From NCBI GenBank assembly GCA_003537645.1, contig DPRM01000150.1, positions 29,663-36,638 of the forward strand: DNA of 6,976 nt. Reading direction: 5' to 3'. The stretch comes from Prolixibacteraceae bacterium. Lineage in GTDB: Bacteria; Bacteroidota; Bacteroidia; Bacteroidales; Prolixibacteraceae. Made by a program: the position numbers and the translations under genes. Positions 6,405 through 6,976 of the stretch are shown here, in pieces. The notes beneath the pieces were generated by a model. It did no database searches. It saw only the letters and a list, made by a program, of their open reading frames with translations, and had not been told where the DNA came from. Position 1 is the stretch's first letter, and each line of letters opens with the position of its first letter.

Positions 6405-6976
6405 ATGGGCGTAATTAAAAGGCAAACAATCAAGGGTTCGATCTACTCGTATATTGGTCTTATCATTGGTTTTTTTTTCACAGTCATATCCACAAAACTG
6501 TTCACTCCCGAACAAATCGGACTTACTGCCATCCTGGTTGCAGTTTCTGCATTGTATTCACAATTCGCCACGCTTGGCTTTACAAAAGTGATCGAGCGTT
6601 TGTTCCCGTATTTCAGGGATAAGGACAAGAATCACAATGGTTTTCTGTTTCTTACCATAGCTGTCGCAACAATTGGGATTACGATTTCAGTCATAACTTT
6701 TCTATTGCTGAAGCCCCGGATCATTGAAAATAATCTGGAAAAATCACCTCTTTTGGTGAAGTATATCTGGTACCTGGTTCCGCTCATTTTTTTCAGGACT
6801 TTTTTCCTGATGCTCGACACCTATAATAAGATGCTTTTCGACGCAACCACCGGCTCTATCCTAAGCGATTTTGTATTTCGGCTCGGAACTCTATTTCTAA
6901 TCGGGGCATTCTTCCTGAATTGGATCAGTTTTCCACAATTCGTATTAGGATTTGTGGTGTTCCTAAGCTTTCCAGC
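6405..6976 (+). CDS. Oligosaccharide flippase family protein (Wzx-like, MOP superfamily), N-terminal part
   Basis: Partial gene, open to the right edge (190 complete codons). It encodes a polytopic membrane protein resembling the Wzx/polysaccharide-transporter branch of the MOP superfamily, which moves undecaprenyl-linked sugar units across the inner membrane. Seen: N-terminus MGVIKRQTIKGSIYSYIGLI with the usual basic start running into helix 1 (about 12-30), KLFTPEQIGLTAIL (31-44, the typical 'l.pe..Gl...l' loop), ATLGFTKVIERLFPYFRDK (55-73), and further hydrophobic segments at about 79-101, 119-138, 154-172 and 176 onward. An in-frame TAA at 6396-6398 lies just before the ATG, so this is the first possible start; no Shine-Dalgarno is visible. 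A run of nine T (6470-6478) lies inside codons 22-25. The transported glycan cannot be inferred. Divergent from the yfhO-like gene with an 82-bp spacer. Confidence 0.87.
   Translation, partial: MGVIKRQTIKGSIYSYIGLIIGFFFTVISTKLFTPEQIGLTAILVAVSALYSQFATLGFTKVIERLFPYFRDKDKNHNGFLFLTIAVATIGITISVITFLLLKPRIIENNLEKSPLLVKYIWYLVPLIFFRTFFLMLDTYNKMLFDATTGSILSDFVFRLGTLFLIGAFFLNWISFPQFVLGFVVFLSFP

Overview
The window is a 6976-bp piece of a Bacteroidota chromosome, most likely class Bacteroidia. The Marinilabiliales/Prolixibacteraceae are a reasonable guess, but the sequence alone does not fix the order. The evidence is the block ftsX - DUF3098 - truB - queA, the small membrane protein DUF3098 (as far as I know restricted to this phylum), a TruB without a PUA domain, AT-rich gene starts with no Shine-Dalgarno sequence, and a TAnnTTTG-type promoter element. 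Base composition looks even and moderately AT-rich. I see no insertion sequence, tRNA, rRNA, CRISPR array, prophage gene or other sign of transfer.

Layout. Bases 1-192 (+) are the last 63 codons of a glycyl-radical-enzyme activase (radical SAM). It converges on a DUF3788 gene (221-643, -). A strong intrinsic terminator (about 704-740, minus-strand sense) closes a five-gene minus-strand cluster transcribed right to left: yfhO-like membrane protein (6322-3845), ftsX (3845-2964), DUF3098 (2913-2662), truB (2619-1906) and queA (1809-760). An 82-bp divergent spacer separates this cluster from the 5' part of an oligosaccharide flippase (6405 to the right edge, +). No stretch longer than about 120 bp lacks a gene.

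How the genes fit together. The cluster combines envelope functions (YfhO-like multi-membrane protein, FtsX, DUF3098, and divergently a Wzx-like flippase) with two tRNA-modification enzymes: TruB makes pseudouridine 55, and QueA makes epoxyqueuosine at wobble position 34. Spacings are short (1-nt overlap, 50, 42 and 96 bp), and the only convincing terminator follows queA, so one polycistronic transcript is likely.

This is mostly ordinary core genome, and I do not see a convincing new system. The points worth a second look are the absence of uppP from the place where I would expect it between DUF3098 and truB, the 1-nt overlap of a YfhO-like gene with ftsX, the uncharacterised DUF3098 in the ftsX context, and an inverted repeat of promoter-like elements in the divergent spacer.
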